64,000 nt of DNA from Actinoalloteichus fjordicus. GTDB taxonomy: Bacteria; Actinomycetota; Actinomycetes; Mycobacteriales; Pseudonocardiaceae. The notes beneath the pieces were generated by a model. It saw only the letters and a program-made list of their open reading frames with translations, was not told the DNA's origin and ran no database searches. This document shows, one piece after another, positions 8,290 to 17,820 of the stretch. The translations under genes and the position numbers were made by a program. Positions within the stretch are counted from its first letter, which is position 1; the number at the start of each line of letters is the position of its first letter. The stretch is taken from the NCBI RefSeq assembly GCF_001941625.1, contig NZ_CP016076.1, positions 434,001-498,000 of the forward strand, given 5' to 3'.

Positions 8290-9066
8290 TCAGTCGCGCC
8301 TGCTGCCCGGCAGCGGCGGGTTCAGCCTGGCGACGAACTTGTACCGATCACCCCGGTACAGCGAACGGACCCACTCGACCGGCTCGCCGGTGGTGTCGAA
8401 GGAGTGCCGAGACAGCAGCAGCATTGGCAGTCCGATGTCGGAGCCGAGCAGCTCGGCCTCCTCGGGGCTGGCCAGCGCCGTCTCGATCGTCTCCTCGGCG
8501 TGCCCGAGCTCGACGCCGAACCGCTCGCGCAGCACCTCGTAGAGCGACCCGCCGTTGGCGATGTGCCTGCGCAGTCCCCGGAACCTGCCGAGCGCGAGGT
8601 GGGTCGTCTCGATGGCCATCGGCTCCCCGTCGGCCAGCCGCAGCCTGCGCAGCCGCAGGACCTTGGCGCCCGCCTTCACGTCGAGCAGCCTGGCCAGCTC
8701 GGTCTCGGCGGGCAGCTCGTCGGACTCCAGCATCCGTGAGGCGGGCTGTCGTCCCTGCGCCCGCATGTCCTCGGTGTACGACGAGAGTTGCAGCCGCTGT
8801 GCCACCTTCGGCTCGGCGGCGAAGGTGCCCTTGCCCTGCACCCGGAGCAGCCGCCCCTCCACGGTCAGCTCGGCGAGCGCCTGCCGGACGGTCGTCCGTG
8901 ACACGTCGAAGTCGGCCGCCAGCGATCGTTCGGTGGGAATCGGGGTCCCCGGCGGCATGGAGCGCAGCAGGTCGAGCAGGTGGCGTTTCAGGCCCCAGTA
9001 CTTGGGCTCCCGTTGGACGCGGACCGGCGATCCGCCTCCGCCGCCTGCGGGCGTGGTACCGAGCAT
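8290..9066 (-). CDS. dasR: GntR/HutC-family regulator DasR
   Basis: The protein is 258 aa from ATG 9066, preceded by gaggaggcc; upstream in-frame starts lack a ribosome-binding site. An N-terminal winged helix (about residues 22-88, with [18 protein letters not shown]) is followed by a UTRA effector domain (about 100-250). Blocks such as [30 protein letters not shown] and [20 protein letters not shown] match Streptomyces DasR, the GlcNAc-responsive repressor of chitin and amino-sugar uptake; in that family glucosamine-6-phosphate releases DNA. It is divergent from dasABCD with a dre operator between them, exactly as in Streptomyces. Confidence 0.93.
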   Translation of the reverse strand: MLGTTPAGGGGGSPVRVQREPKYWGLKRHLLDLLRSMPPGTPIPTERSLAADFDVSRTTVRQALAELTVEGRLLRVQGKGTFAAEPKVAQRLQLSSYTEDMRAQGRQPASRMLESDELPAETELARLLDVKAGAKVLRLRRLRLADGEPMAIETTHLALGRFRGLRRHIANGGSLYEVLRERFGVELGHAEETIETALASPEEAELLGSDIGLPMLLLSRHSFDTTGEPVEWVRSLYRGDRYKFVARLNPPLPGSRRD

Positions 9067-9460
9067 GGCCTCCTCCTCGCTGTGAACCGCATGTTCATAT
9101 CGCATGTTGCATCTCCATGATGCGGTTCTCCCCGAGTACGACCAGATCACGTCCCGCTTCGTGGTGTGCCGGACGACAGCATGCCTGTGCTGTGATGACG
9201 GTCAGTCTGCCGCACGCTCCGGCCGGGGGTCGCATGATCCACGGCGCGCGGACGCCGCTCGCCTCGGCACCGTCTCGGCGGGCCGAGCGAGCCGAGCGCC
9301 GACGTGGCGGTCGTCGGATCGCCCGGTGTCGCGTCGTCTCCGGGCGGGCGCCGTGCGTGCGGAGCGTGGGTCGGGCGCAGAACCCGTGGTCGGGGGCCAC
9401 GGGCGACCACGGAGTTCCCCGCCGCCGGGTCGCCCTATTGCAACGTCTTCGGCAACGGTC

Positions 9461-9489
9461 TTGACATGCCTTGTGACGCCACCCACCCT
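9461..9489 (+). promoter_or_regulatory. Candidate dasA promoter
   Basis: TTGACA (9461-9466) is a perfect -35 hexamer. With a 17-bp spacer the -10 position would be CACCCT (9484-9489), which keeps only the A at position 2 and the T at position 6. The DasR operator follows immediately (9496), which would place repressor over the start point. The 507-bp gap 9067-9573 otherwise contains no gene. Confidence 0.4.
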
Positions 9490-9495
9490 CGTCAC

Positions 9496-9511
9496 ATTGG
9501 TCTACACCACT
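9496..9511 (+). promoter_or_regulatory. DasR operator (dre)
   Basis: attggtctacaccact matches the 16-bp dre consensus ACTGGTCTAGACCACT at 14 positions, including the inverted TGGT...ACCA core. It lies 62 bp upstream of the dasA start, downstream of the TTGACA hexamer. Confidence 0.85.
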
Positions 9512-9573
9512 GTTGGTGGTTCTCGGATCTACTGGGTCGCCCGCGATGTCGTCGGGCGGAAGGGCGGACACAC

Positions 9574-10839
9574 ATGAAGCGCTGGACGACGATGGCGGCG
9601 GGGGCGGCCTCGGTGGCCCTGCTCGCCACCGGCTGCGCAGGCACGGGCGGCGGCTCGAATGACGGCGACGCGGAGACACTCACGGTCTGGACGATGGACG
9701 GCTCGCTCAGCGACGAGCACGCCGCCGCCCTGCACGCTCAGTTCGAGGACGAGCACGGCGTCGAGATCGAGCACGTCGTTCAGCAGTGGAACGGCATCCA
9801 GGACCTGCTCACCACCGCGCTCGCGAGCAACAACCCGCCGGACGTGATCGAACTCGGCAACACCCAGAACCCGGCGTACTCCGCCGAGGGCGTCTTACTG
9901 GACCTGAGCGACTGGAAGGCCGATCTGGCCGGGGATCAGTGGCTGGAGGGTCTCGCCGTCTCCGGCGAGTACGAGGACGCCGTCTACGGCGTGCCGCTGC
10001 TGGCCGCGAACCGGGTCGTCGCCTACCGGACCGACCTGTTCGAGCAGGCCGGGGTCGAGCCGCCGACCTCCTGGGACGAGTGGATCACCGCCATCGAGAC
10101 CCTGGAGGACGTCCACGGCGACGACAGCGCATTCCAGTCGCTCTACCTGCCCGGCCAGTCCTGGTACGCCCTGCTCTCGCTGATCTGGGACAACGGCGGC
10201 GAGATCGCGACCGAGGCCGACGGAACCTGGACCGGCACGCTCGACTCCCCGGAGGCGATGGCCGGGATCGAGGCCTACCGCGAACTCGTGGAGACCTCCG
10301 ACACGACGGCCGCGATGGACACCGACGAGGCCGAGCCCCAGCAGTTCGAGGTCTTCGCGGGCGGGCAGGCAGCTCAGATGATCGCCCTGCCGTGGGAGGT
10401 CGCCAGCGCGATCGAGGCAGCTCCGGAGCTTGCCGAGAACGTGTCGGCCTTCCCGATCCCCTCGATCGACGGCGGACCCGCCCCGGTGTTCCTCGGCGGT
10501 CAGAACCTGGCCGTCCCGGCAGGCACGAACAGCCCCGAGCTCGCCAAGTCCTACCTGGAGATGTTCACCAGCCCCGACTACCAGACGATGCTCGCCGAGG
10601 CAGGCGCGGTGCCCGGCGCCTCCACCGACACCAGCCCGCTGGAGAGCAACCCGACCACCGCCGCGATGGCCGAGGCCTCGGCACAGGGCCGCGCCGTCCC
10701 CGCCTCGCCCAACTGGGCCGCCGTCGAGGTGCAGAACCCGCTCAAGACGATGCTCACCGCCTACCTGACGGACACCGCGTCGCTAGAGGACGCGGCGGCC
10801 GATGCCTCCGCGGCGTTGACCGAGACGCTGAACGACTGA
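9574..10839 (+). CDS. dasA: Amino-sugar ABC transporter substrate-binding lipoprotein DasA
   Basis: The protein is 421 aa. A lipoprotein signal peptide has the lipobox LATGC with Cys21 as the lipidated residue. The rest is a family-1 extracellular solute-binding protein (LTVWTMDG at the start, PPDVIELGNTQNP, then GGQNLAVPAGTNSPELAKSYL). By position between dasR and two permease genes it is the N,N'-diacetylchitobiose/GlcNAc-oligosaccharide binding protein of the Das system, anchored outside the membrane. The ATPase (MsiK in Streptomyces) is not in this window, which is normal for this system. Confidence 0.9.
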   Translation: MKRWTTMAAGAASVALLATGCAGTGGGSNDGDAETLTVWTMDGSLSDEHAAALHAQFEDEHGVEIEHVVQQWNGIQDLLTTALASNNPPDVIELGNTQNPAYSAEGVLLDLSDWKADLAGDQWLEGLAVSGEYEDAVYGVPLLAANRVVAYRTDLFEQAGVEPPTSWDEWITAIETLEDVHGDDSAFQSLYLPGQSWYALLSLIWDNGGEIATEADGTWTGTLDSPEAMAGIEAYRELVETSDTTAAMDTDEAEPQQFEVFAGGQAAQMIALPWEVASAIEAAPELAENVSAFPIPSIDGGPAPVFLGGQNLAVPAGTNSPELAKSYLEMFTSPDYQTMLAEAGAVPGASTDTSPLESNPTTAAMAEASAQGRAVPASPNWAAVEVQNPLKTMLTAYLTDTASLEDAAADASAALTETLND

Positions 10840-10849
10840 ATCACCTGCG

Positions 10850-11791
10850 ATGACGACAACCATGATCGAGCCGGCGGCCGAGACCCGAACTCCGCGCCGC
10901 CGGCTCGAACGGCTGATGCCCTATCTGCTGCTCGCGCCCGCACTGGTCACGCTGATCGTCCTGCTCGGCTATCCGGCGGTGTCGGTGCTGACGACGAGCT
11001 TCCGCGAACTCGGCCGGGGCGAGCTGGTGCGCGGCGAGGTCGTCTGGACCGGCTTCGACAACTACGTCGAGGTGCTGGGCGACTCTGAATTCTGGCTGAT
11101 CACGCTGCGCACGGTGCTCTTCACCGGCACCTGCGTGCTCCTGACCATCGGCCTCGCGCTGCTGCTCGCCCTGCTGATGCGGCGACTGCCCAGCGGCGTG
11201 CGGCTCCTGCTCCAGGTCTCGCTGCTGCTCGCCTGGGCGATGCCGCAGCTCTCCGCGACCACCGTCTTCCAGTGGATCTTCGATCAGAACTACGGGATTC
11301 TGAACAAGACGCTGGTGGCGATCGGGCTGGACGGCTTCGAGCGCTACTCCTGGTTCACCACCGGGCTGTCCACCATGGCGATCATCGCCACGCTGATCGT
11401 CTGGCAGGCCGTGCCCTTCGTGGCGATGACGCTCTATGCGGCGCTGGTCGGCATCCCGCAGGACCAGTACGAGTCGGCCGGGCTCGACGGAGCGAGCGCC
11501 TGGCAGACGTTCCGCAATGTGACGCTGCCGCCGCTGGCGCCGATGCTGGCGCTGGTCACGTTCATGTCGATCCTCTGGGACTTCAAGGTGTTCGCGCAGG
11601 TGTGGGCCTTCCGCCAGGGCGGCCCGAACGGCGGGAGCACCACGTTGCCGGTACTCCAGTACGTCGAGGGCATCGCCAGAGGCAACTTCGGCGTCGCCGC
11701 CGCCATCAGCGTTCTCATGGTGATCGTGTTGATGGCGATCAGTGCCCAGTACCTCCGACTGCTGCTGCGTTCCCAGGGAAGTGAGCAATGA
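10850..11791 (+). CDS. dasB: Amino-sugar ABC transporter permease DasB
   Basis: The 313-aa protein has about six membrane segments and begins 10 bp after dasA; ATG 10862 is a possible alternative start. The cytoplasmic EAA loop that docks the ATPase reads YESAGLDGASAWQTFRNVTL, placing it in the MalF/UgpA-type sugar permeases. It would form the inner-membrane channel with DasC. Its stop overlaps the start of dasC. Confidence 0.9.
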   Translation: MTTTMIEPAAETRTPRRRLERLMPYLLLAPALVTLIVLLGYPAVSVLTTSFRELGRGELVRGEVVWTGFDNYVEVLGDSEFWLITLRTVLFTGTCVLLTIGLALLLALLMRRLPSGVRLLLQVSLLLAWAMPQLSATTVFQWIFDQNYGILNKTLVAIGLDGFERYSWFTTGLSTMAIIATLIVWQAVPFVAMTLYAALVGIPQDQYESAGLDGASAWQTFRNVTLPPLAPMLALVTFMSILWDFKVFAQVWAFRQGGPNGGSTTLPVLQYVEGIARGNFGVAAAISVLMVIVLMAISAQYLRLLLRSQGSEQ

Positions 11792-12618
11792 AGCCCCGCA
11801 AGGCCACCAGGACCTGGCTGTCCGTCCTGGCCGTGGTGATCGCGGTCGTCTATCTGTTCCCCGTCTACTGGATGGTGAGCAGCTCGGTGAAGCCCGCCGG
11901 GCAGATCACCTCGCTCGAGTACGACCTGATCCCTCGGGGATTCACCCTCGACCACTACGTCACGGTGCTCGCCGAGTCGGACTTCCTGATCTATCTGCGC
12001 AACAGCGTGATCGTGACGCTCTCCGCGGTGTTCCTGGCGGTGATCGTCGGACTCTTCGCCGCCCTGGCGCTGTCGCGGTTCCGGTTTCGGGGCCGCAAGG
12101 GCTTCGTCCTGATGGTGCTGATCGTGCAGATGGCGCCGTTCGAGGCCCTGTTGATCCCGATGTTCCTGTTCATGCGGGACACCAACCTGCTCGACACGCT
12201 GCCCGCGTTGATCCTCGTCTACTGGGTGATCACCATGCCCTTCACCCTGTGGACGCTGCGGAACTTCGTCAACGGCATCCCGATCGAGCTGGAGGAGGCG
12301 GCCATGGTGGACGGCTGCGGCCGGTTCCAGGCGTTCTGGAAGGTGACGTTCCCGCTGCTGGGCCCCGGCCTGGTGGCCTGCTCGGTGTTCGCGTTCATCA
12401 CCGCGTGGAACGAGTTCCTCTACGCCCTGGTCCTGATGCCCAGCGGCAGCGGCCAGACCCTCCCGATCTTCCTTCAGTCGTTCCAGTCCGTCTTCGGAAC
12501 CGACTGGGGCGCCACCATGGCGACCTCGACGCTGTTCATGCTGCCGGTGGTCGCGTTCTTCGCGATCGTGCAGCGCAACCTGGTCTCCGGCGTGACCGCC
12601 GGTGCCGTGAAGGGATGA
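11788..12618 (+). CDS. dasC: Amino-sugar ABC transporter permease DasC
   Basis: The 276-aa protein is a MalG/UgpE-type permease with six predicted membrane segments (the first at about residues 10-30). Its EAA motif is LEEAAMVDGCGRFQAFWKVT. The start overlaps the dasB stop (ATGA), so the two are translationally coupled and made in equal amounts. dasD starts 4 bp downstream. Confidence 0.9.
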   Translation: MKPRKATRTWLSVLAVVIAVVYLFPVYWMVSSSVKPAGQITSLEYDLIPRGFTLDHYVTVLAESDFLIYLRNSVIVTLSAVFLAVIVGLFAALALSRFRFRGRKGFVLMVLIVQMAPFEALLIPMFLFMRDTNLLDTLPALILVYWVITMPFTLWTLRNFVNGIPIELEEAAMVDGCGRFQAFWKVTFPLLGPGLVACSVFAFITAWNEFLYALVLMPSGSGQTLPIFLQSFQSVFGTDWGATMATSTLFMLPVVAFFAIVQRNLVSGVTAGAVKG

Positions 12619-12622
12619 CGCC

Positions 12623-14146
12623 GTGAGCGACGCCGAACTCCGGCGACTGATCAAGGGCGTGCTGCTGCCCGGCTTCCTGGGCAGCGGCCCGCCGCCGGAC
12701 TGGGTGCGGGCGTGGCTGGACGCCGGCCTGGGCGGGGTGGTGCTGTTCGGCCGCAACATCGTCGACGACGAGCAGGTCGCGTCCCTCACCGAGGCGCTGC
12801 GCGACGAACGCGAGGACGTCGTGATCGGCATCGACGAAGAGGGCGGCGATGTCACGCGGCTGGACGCGGGCACGGGTTCGACCGTGCCGGGCAGTCTCGC
12901 ACTCGGCGCCGCCGCCGACGTCGAGCTGACCCGCGCGGTCGCCGAGTCCATGGGCAGGCGGCTGGCCGACTGCGGGGTGACGGTGGACTTCGCGCCCAGC
13001 GCGGACCTGCTCTCCCCCGCGGGCGATCCGGTGATCGGCGTGCGGTCTTTCGGGTCCGACCCGGCGGCGGCCGCCGCGCAGGTGACCGCCTTCGTCGAGG
13101 GCCTCCAGGCCGCCGGGGTCGCCGCCTGCCTCAAGCACTTCCCCGGCCACGGCGCGGCCGAGTCCGACTCGCACCATGCCCTTCCCGTGCTGCCCCGCAC
13201 CGAGCAGGAGATGTACGCGCGGGATCTGGTGCCCTTCCAGGCGGGCATCCGGGCCGGGGCTCGGGCGGTGATGACCGGGCACCTCGTGGTGACGGACTGG
13301 GGACCGGAGCCCGCGACCCTCAACCCGCGAGTGCTGGGCGGGGTGCTGCGGACCGAACTCGGGTTCGACGGGCCGATCATCACCGACGCCCTGGAGATGG
13401 CGGCGATCTCCGGGCACAGTCCGGACGCGATCGCCCTGGACTCGCTGGTGCCCGAGGGCATCGGCCGGGGTGCGGTGCTGGCCCTGGCGGCCGGGGCCGA
13501 CGGGCTGTGCCTCGGCGGCGAGCTGGCCGACGAGAGCGTCGCGCTCGCCGCCCAGGAAGCGGTGGTCGCCTCGGTCAAGGCGGGCATCCTCACGGAGGAA
13601 CGCATCGCGGAGTCGGTGACCCGGCTGGCCACGATCGGCCTGGCCGCGCCGCGCGGTGGATCGCGCAGCGGCGCCCGGATCGCAGACGACGTCGGCCTGA
13701 TCGCCGCCCGCCGGGCACTGCGGGTCAGCGGCGATCTCCGACTCGCCTGCCCGCCGCTGGTCGTGGACCTGGCCGTGGCGCCGACCATCGCCGTCGGCGA
13801 CGTCCCGTGGGGCCTCGGACCGGTGCTGCGGGAGACGCAGGGGGCGGCCTCCGACGTCCGCGTCCTGCGACTCGTCGAATCCGACCCCGAGCGGGTGATC
13901 GCGGCGGCGGCGGGCGGCCCGGTGGTCGTCACGACCCGAGACGCTGCGCACCACCCCTGGGTTCGCGAACTGATCGGGCGACTGGTCGACGCCGGGGTGG
14001 AGCTGGTACACGTCGAGACGGGAGCGCCGGGACCGTCGCTCGGCGAGTTCCCCCGGATCGACTCGCACGGCGGTTCGCTGGTCTGCCTGCGTGCCGTCGC
14101 CGAACTGCTGGTCGACGCCCAGGCGTCGCCGAAGGGATCGTCATGA
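12623..14146 (+). CDS. dasD: Glycoside hydrolase family 3 beta-N-acetylglucosaminidase
   Basis: The 507-aa protein starts at GTG 12623. It carries the NagZ-type GH3 signature CLKHFPGHGAAESDSHHALP and the catalytic-nucleophile block IITDALEM (Asp). No signal peptide is present, so it acts in the cytosol, hydrolysing imported chitobiose to GlcNAc. The position directly after dasABC matches dasD in Streptomyces. About 150 residues beyond the catalytic domain form a C-terminal region. The gene ends in a 4-bp overlap with the next gene. Confidence 0.9.
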   Translation: MSDAELRRLIKGVLLPGFLGSGPPPDWVRAWLDAGLGGVVLFGRNIVDDEQVASLTEALRDEREDVVIGIDEEGGDVTRLDAGTGSTVPGSLALGAAADVELTRAVAESMGRRLADCGVTVDFAPSADLLSPAGDPVIGVRSFGSDPAAAAAQVTAFVEGLQAAGVAACLKHFPGHGAAESDSHHALPVLPRTEQEMYARDLVPFQAGIRAGARAVMTGHLVVTDWGPEPATLNPRVLGGVLRTELGFDGPIITDALEMAAISGHSPDAIALDSLVPEGIGRGAVLALAAGADGLCLGGELADESVALAAQEAVVASVKAGILTEERIAESVTRLATIGLAAPRGGSRSGARIADDVGLIAARRALRVSGDLRLACPPLVVDLAVAPTIAVGDVPWGLGPVLRETQGAASDVRVLRLVESDPERVIAAAAGGPVVVTTRDAAHHPWVRELIGRLVDAGVELVHVETGAPGPSLGEFPRIDSHGGSLVCLRAVAELLVDAQASPKGSS

Positions 14147-15186
14147 CCGACTCGCCTGCGGGCACCCACACCGCCGCCGAGATCGCCGAGCAGCCTGCCG
14201 TGTTCGCCCGCCTCCTCGCCGCCAGGGCCGCGACCTCGGAGGTCGCCTCGGTGATCGCCCGGCGGCGTCCCCGGTTCGCGCTGCTGGCGGCTCGCGGGTC
14301 CAGCGACCACGCGGCGTTGTACGCGAAGTACCTGATCGAGGTGCTGCTGGAACTGCCTGCGGGCCTGGTCTCGCCGTCGACCACCACCCTCTACGGGGCC
14401 CGCCCCGACCTCAGCGACGTCCTGCTGATCACGGTGAGCCAGAGCGGCGGCTCGCCGGACCTCGTCGAGGTCACGGAGCGGGCCCGCGCTCAGGGCGCGT
14501 TGACGGTCGCCGTCACCAACACCGCGGAGTCCGACCTGAGCGGCGTCGCCGAGCTGGCGGTGGACATCCAGGCAGGCCGGGAGGTCGCCGTGGCGGCCAC
14601 CAAGACCTACAGCGCGACACTGCTGGCGCTGTACCTGCTGGTGGACGCGGTGCGCGGCGGCACGGGCGAAGAGGCCGCCGCGCTGCCCGACCTGGCCGCC
14701 GCGACGCTGGCGGACTCGGCGGACCCGGTGGCCGAGGCGGTCCGGCGCTGGCGTTTCGTCGATCGCGTCGTGACCACGGGCCGGGGCTTCTCCTCGGCGA
14801 CGGCGGCCGAGGCGGCCCTGAAGCTGGCGGAGACGAGCTATCTGTCGGCGCGGTCCTACAGCGGTGCCGATCTGTTGCACGGGCCGGTCGCCGCCGTCGA
14901 CGAGGAGACTGCGGTGCTCGCCGTCGCGGGCGAGGGGGCGGGCGGCCGGGCCACCTCGGCTGTGATGGAGGTCGTGGGATCTCGTGGCGCCGACGTGGTG
15001 GCGGTCGGATCGGCCGCTCACACACTGGCCGCCTCGGTGCATGTCGGCGTACCGGCGACGGCGGAGGAGGTCGCGCCGATCATCGAGGTGCTGCCGGTGC
15101 AGCGGCTGGCGCTCGGCCTGTCGGTGGCCCGAGGCTTCGACCCCGACCGGCCGCGCGGCTTGAACAAGGTCACGAAGACGCGCTGA
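14143..15186 (+). CDS. SIS-domain glucosamine-6-phosphate deaminase/isomerase-like protein (NagB2 type)
   Basis: The 347-aa protein has two SIS sugar-phosphate isomerase domains (LLAARGSSDHAALYAKY and VSQSGGSPDLVEV in the first; TTGRGFSSATAAEAALKLAE in the second) as in the C-terminal half of GlmS, but no glutaminase domain. In Streptomyces the corresponding gene after dasD is nagB2, which converts glucosamine-6-phosphate to fructose-6-phosphate; that role fits here but is inferred from synteny. It overlaps dasD by 4 bp, and a strong hairpin ends the operon at 15293. Confidence 0.85.
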   Translation: MTDSPAGTHTAAEIAEQPAVFARLLAARAATSEVASVIARRRPRFALLAARGSSDHAALYAKYLIEVLLELPAGLVSPSTTTLYGARPDLSDVLLITVSQSGGSPDLVEVTERARAQGALTVAVTNTAESDLSGVAELAVDIQAGREVAVAATKTYSATLLALYLLVDAVRGGTGEEAAALPDLAAATLADSADPVAEAVRRWRFVDRVVTTGRGFSSATAAEAALKLAETSYLSARSYSGADLLHGPVAAVDEETAVLAVAGEGAGGRATSAVMEVVGSRGADVVAVGSAAHTLAASVHVGVPATAEEVAPIIEVLPVQRLALGLSVARGFDPDRPRGLNKVTKTR

Positions 15187-15292
15187 CCCGGCGCGGCGGT
15201 GGCCGATCACGGGCCTGCCCGCGTCCGACGGCGGTGTGTCGCCGAGGCGCGGGCCGCTGCGCCTGCCTGCTTGCCTGCCCCTGCGTCAGCGA

Positions 15293-15320
15293 GGCCCGCC
15301 GACCGCGTGATCGGCGGGCC
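15293..15320 (+). terminator. Terminator of the das operon
   Basis: The perfect 10-bp arms ggcccgccga (15293-15302) and tcggcgggcc (15311-15320) enclose an 8-nt loop, 107 bp after the last gene of the operon. Confidence 0.7.
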
Positions 15321-15378
15321 CGGCGGACGCGGCGGGAGGAGGACGTGGGTCGGGCCGGACGCACCCCGGTTCCTGTCG

Positions 15379-16128
15379 TCACCGAGGCAGGATCGCCGTA
15401 CGCCTGCACCGCCCGCGATCACCGCCTGCCGCCGCTCGCCGCTCCTCGCCTGCACTGCCGACCGGTGTGCCGAGGCCGTCCTCCACCGGCGTCGTGACGA
15501 GTCCGCCCGATCGACGTCCGCAGGACATCGCTGTCGGCGGCACGGCCTGCGGTGCGCCGTCGGCACAGCGCTGCGGCTGACCTCGGCCGGCAGGCTGCCG
15601 ATCCTGGCCCGTCGGTTCGCGCCGGTCCGGCCGATCTGGCGCGCCGGGGCCGCCCGGTCGACCGCCCCGCAGGAATCGCTCACGCGAGTCCGGAGGTCGT
15701 TCCGTCTCGACCCGGCCGGTGCCTGCGGCGCGGGTGTTCGCGTGGACGTCGCCTGCCTCGGCGCCGTCGGTGTCGATGATCTCCGCGTTGCCTGCCTCGG
15801 CGTTGAGGAGATCGGCATTGACGAGATCGGTGTCGCCGAGACCGGGCAGGCTCGGCCGATCGTCGCCCGACCCGGCGCAGACAGGCCCACCGCCTGCGCC
15901 GGACTCCGGGACGTGGTCTTGGTCTGTGGCGGGCCCGCTCGCCTGCGGTCCCTCGGTGAACAGCGCAGAGGTCGAGTGCAGGCCGGGATCGCCGCTGTCG
16001 GCGTCGAGCTGGTCCAGGAACGGACGGAGGTTCCGAGTGAGATGACGGTGGATGTCGCGCAGCTCGTGGGAGCGGAGTCCGCTCAATGCGGCGCGGAGTC
16101 GGGCGGCGATGTCGTCGGGCGGTGTCAT
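15379..16128 (-). CDS. Hypothetical protein (uncertain gene)
   Basis: From ATG 16128 the minus frame encodes 249 aa. The first 50 residues look like a real helical domain (MTPPDDIAARLRAALSGL, then HRHLTRNLRPFLDQLDAD). The remainder is low in hydrophobics and rich in Gly, Arg, Asp and Pro and may be disordered. Codon third positions are strongly G/C over the first 150 codons and less regular afterwards. A competing minus frame overlaps the 3' half. No family was recognised. It is convergent with the das operon and divergent from the histidine kinase gene. Only the N-terminal part is believable with any weight. Confidence 0.4.
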   Translation of the reverse strand: MTPPDDIAARLRAALSGLRSHELRDIHRHLTRNLRPFLDQLDADSGDPGLHSTSALFTEGPQASGPATDQDHVPESGAGGGPVCAGSGDDRPSLPGLGDTDLVNADLLNAEAGNAEIIDTDGAEAGDVHANTRAAGTGRVETERPPDSRERFLRGGRPGGPGAPDRPDRREPTGQDRQPAGRGQPQRCADGAPQAVPPTAMSCGRRSGGLVTTPVEDGLGTPVGSAGEERRAAAGGDRGRCRRTAILPR

Positions 16129-16518
16129 GCGCGCGGGTCTGTCCGCGCGAGGATCATCAACGGAGAGCCTCCACCAGATCACGTTGGGTGATCACCATGG
16201 TGCCCCGCGAACCCGGCCCGGCGTCAAGGAAGATCGCCCGACCGACTGACGTTTCCGGCGGTCTGCGCTGCCGTGTGCCGACCGGGAGCATCCGTCGCCG
16301 CCCTCGTGGGAGTGCGAGGAGTCACGCGGCGCCCGCCTTCGTCACCGGCCCCGTCATTTGGGCGGCGGCCCCCCGACGACGACCGCCGAGGACCGAGGGC
16401 GCAACTCCGGGGCACCATGGCCCGGACGCCGACGAAAGGTGTAGCCCACTCCACTGTGCCGGGCGCAAGCCGAGGTCAGACTGATCAGCGTCACTCGAGC
16501 CACAAGGAGATGAACCTC
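16129..16518. other. 390-bp gap between the hypothetical gene and the histidine kinase gene
   Basis: The gap separates two divergent starts and should hold both promoters. I see no RNA gene, no convincing -35/-10 pair and no strong palindrome. The only clear site is aaggag at 16504-16509, the ribosome-binding site that decides the start of the kinase gene. Confidence 0.5.
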
Positions 16519-17820
16519 GTGCGGGAACGGCTTGCCCAGGTGGGACGCGCCACCAGATACTCCCTGGCCACCATCGTCTCCTTTCCGATCGCGTTAGCGC
16601 TCTTCTGCCTGCTCATGGTGAGCGCGGCGCTGATCCCCGTCGGAATCGGCATCGTCACCACGCCGCTGCTTCTCTCGGCGACGCGGGCGGTCAGTAACGG
16701 GGAGCGTCGCCGGGCGGGTGCCCACGCCGGTCGACCGGTGACCACGAGGCCGCTGGATTCAACAGGCACGGGACTCACGGCCTTCCGTCAGGCGTTGAGC
16801 GATCCGCTGATCTTCCGGGACTTCGCCTGGCTGTTCGTCCGGTTCACCGCAGGCTTCATCCTCAGCGTCACCGCCCTGATGTTCCTGCTGATGCCGGTCA
16901 TGGTCCTGAGTCTGATCCCGACCTGGCACCTCTTCAGCCCGCCCCCCACCGTCCTGGGCATCCCGATCATCGGCTGGTGGCAGGCGGTCATCTTCCTGCC
17001 GATCCAGGCGCTCGTCCTCACGCTGCTGGTGCCCTTCGTCGTGCCGTGGCTGGCGGGCGTGCAGGTTCGGCTCGATCTCGTCCTCCTGTCCTCGGCGACC
17101 CGGCGGGAACTCGCCGATCGGGTGGAGAACCTGACGGAGACCCGCGAGAGCGCTCTGCTGGCCCACGGCGCGGAACTGCGGCGCATCGAGCGCGACCTGC
17201 ACGACGGCACCCAGGCCCGGTTGGTGAACATCGCTCTGCGGCTCGGCATCGCGGAGCGGACCTTCGCCGACGACCCGGCGGCAGCAGTGAAGCTGATGCA
17301 GCAGGCCAGGGACGGTGCCGAGGAGGCGATGACCGAGCTGCGGGACGTAGTGCGCGCGATCTACCCGCCGATCCTGGCCGACCGGGGTCTGCCGGGGGCG
17401 CTCAGCGCGTTGGCGGCCCGCTGCACGGTGCCCACGACCTTAGACGTGGCAGACGTCGCAGGCGATACACCCGGCACAGGCGTGGGGGACCTCGCCGATG
17501 TAGAGCTGGCCGCTGCCGAGTCGGCGCTCGGCCGGATTCCCGCCGCCGTGGAGGCCGCCGCCTACTTCGTGGTCGCCGAGGCACTCACCAACGTCGGCAA
17601 GCACAGCGGCGCGCAACTCGTCACGGTGTGGGTGCGGCGCGTCGGCGACGCCCTCTACGTGGCGATCAGCGACGACGGCCGGGGCGGCATCGACGAGACG
17701 GCGGGCACCGGGGTCGCGGGCATCCGTCGTCGGGTGGCGGCCCTGGACGGCGCCGTGACGGTGGAGAGCCCCCGTGGCGGCCCGAGCACCATCACCGTGG
17801 AGCTGCCGTGCGGGTCGTGA
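16519..17820 (+). CDS. NarL-type sensor histidine kinase
   Basis: The start is set at GTG 16519 because aaggag (16504-16509) is 9 nt upstream; the ATG at 16510 abuts that site with no spacing. The protein is 433 aa. Three hydrophobic regions near the N-terminus form a membrane sensor module of the type common in actinobacteria. Next come a HisKA_3 phosphoacceptor block (RRIERDLHDGTQARLVNIAL, with the His in the middle) and a HATPase_c domain with an N-box (VVAEALTNVGKHSGA) and G-boxes (ISDDGRGGI, GTGVAGI). It should autophosphorylate on His and pass phosphate to the adjacent regulator, whose gene it overlaps by 13 bp. The signal is unknown. Confidence 0.93.
   Translation: MRERLAQVGRATRYSLATIVSFPIALALFCLLMVSAALIPVGIGIVTTPLLLSATRAVSNGERRRAGAHAGRPVTTRPLDSTGTGLTAFRQALSDPLIFRDFAWLFVRFTAGFILSVTALMFLLMPVMVLSLIPTWHLFSPPPTVLGIPIIGWWQAVIFLPIQALVLTLLVPFVVPWLAGVQVRLDLVLLSSATRRELADRVENLTETRESALLAHGAELRRIERDLHDGTQARLVNIALRLGIAERTFADDPAAAVKLMQQARDGAEEAMTELRDVVRAIYPPILADRGLPGALSALAARCTVPTTLDVADVAGDTPGTGVGDLADVELAAAESALGRIPAAVEAAAYFVVAEALTNVGKHSGAQLVTVWVRRVGDALYVAISDDGRGGIDETAGTGVAGIRRRVAALDGAVTVESPRGGPSTITVELPCGS

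Noticed and set aside
11434-15210. Very long minus-strand open frame across the das operon
   Set aside because: It is the antisense shadow of high-GC plus-strand genes; composition is Arg/Pro/Ser-rich with no domain, while the plus strand encodes recognisable proteins throughout.
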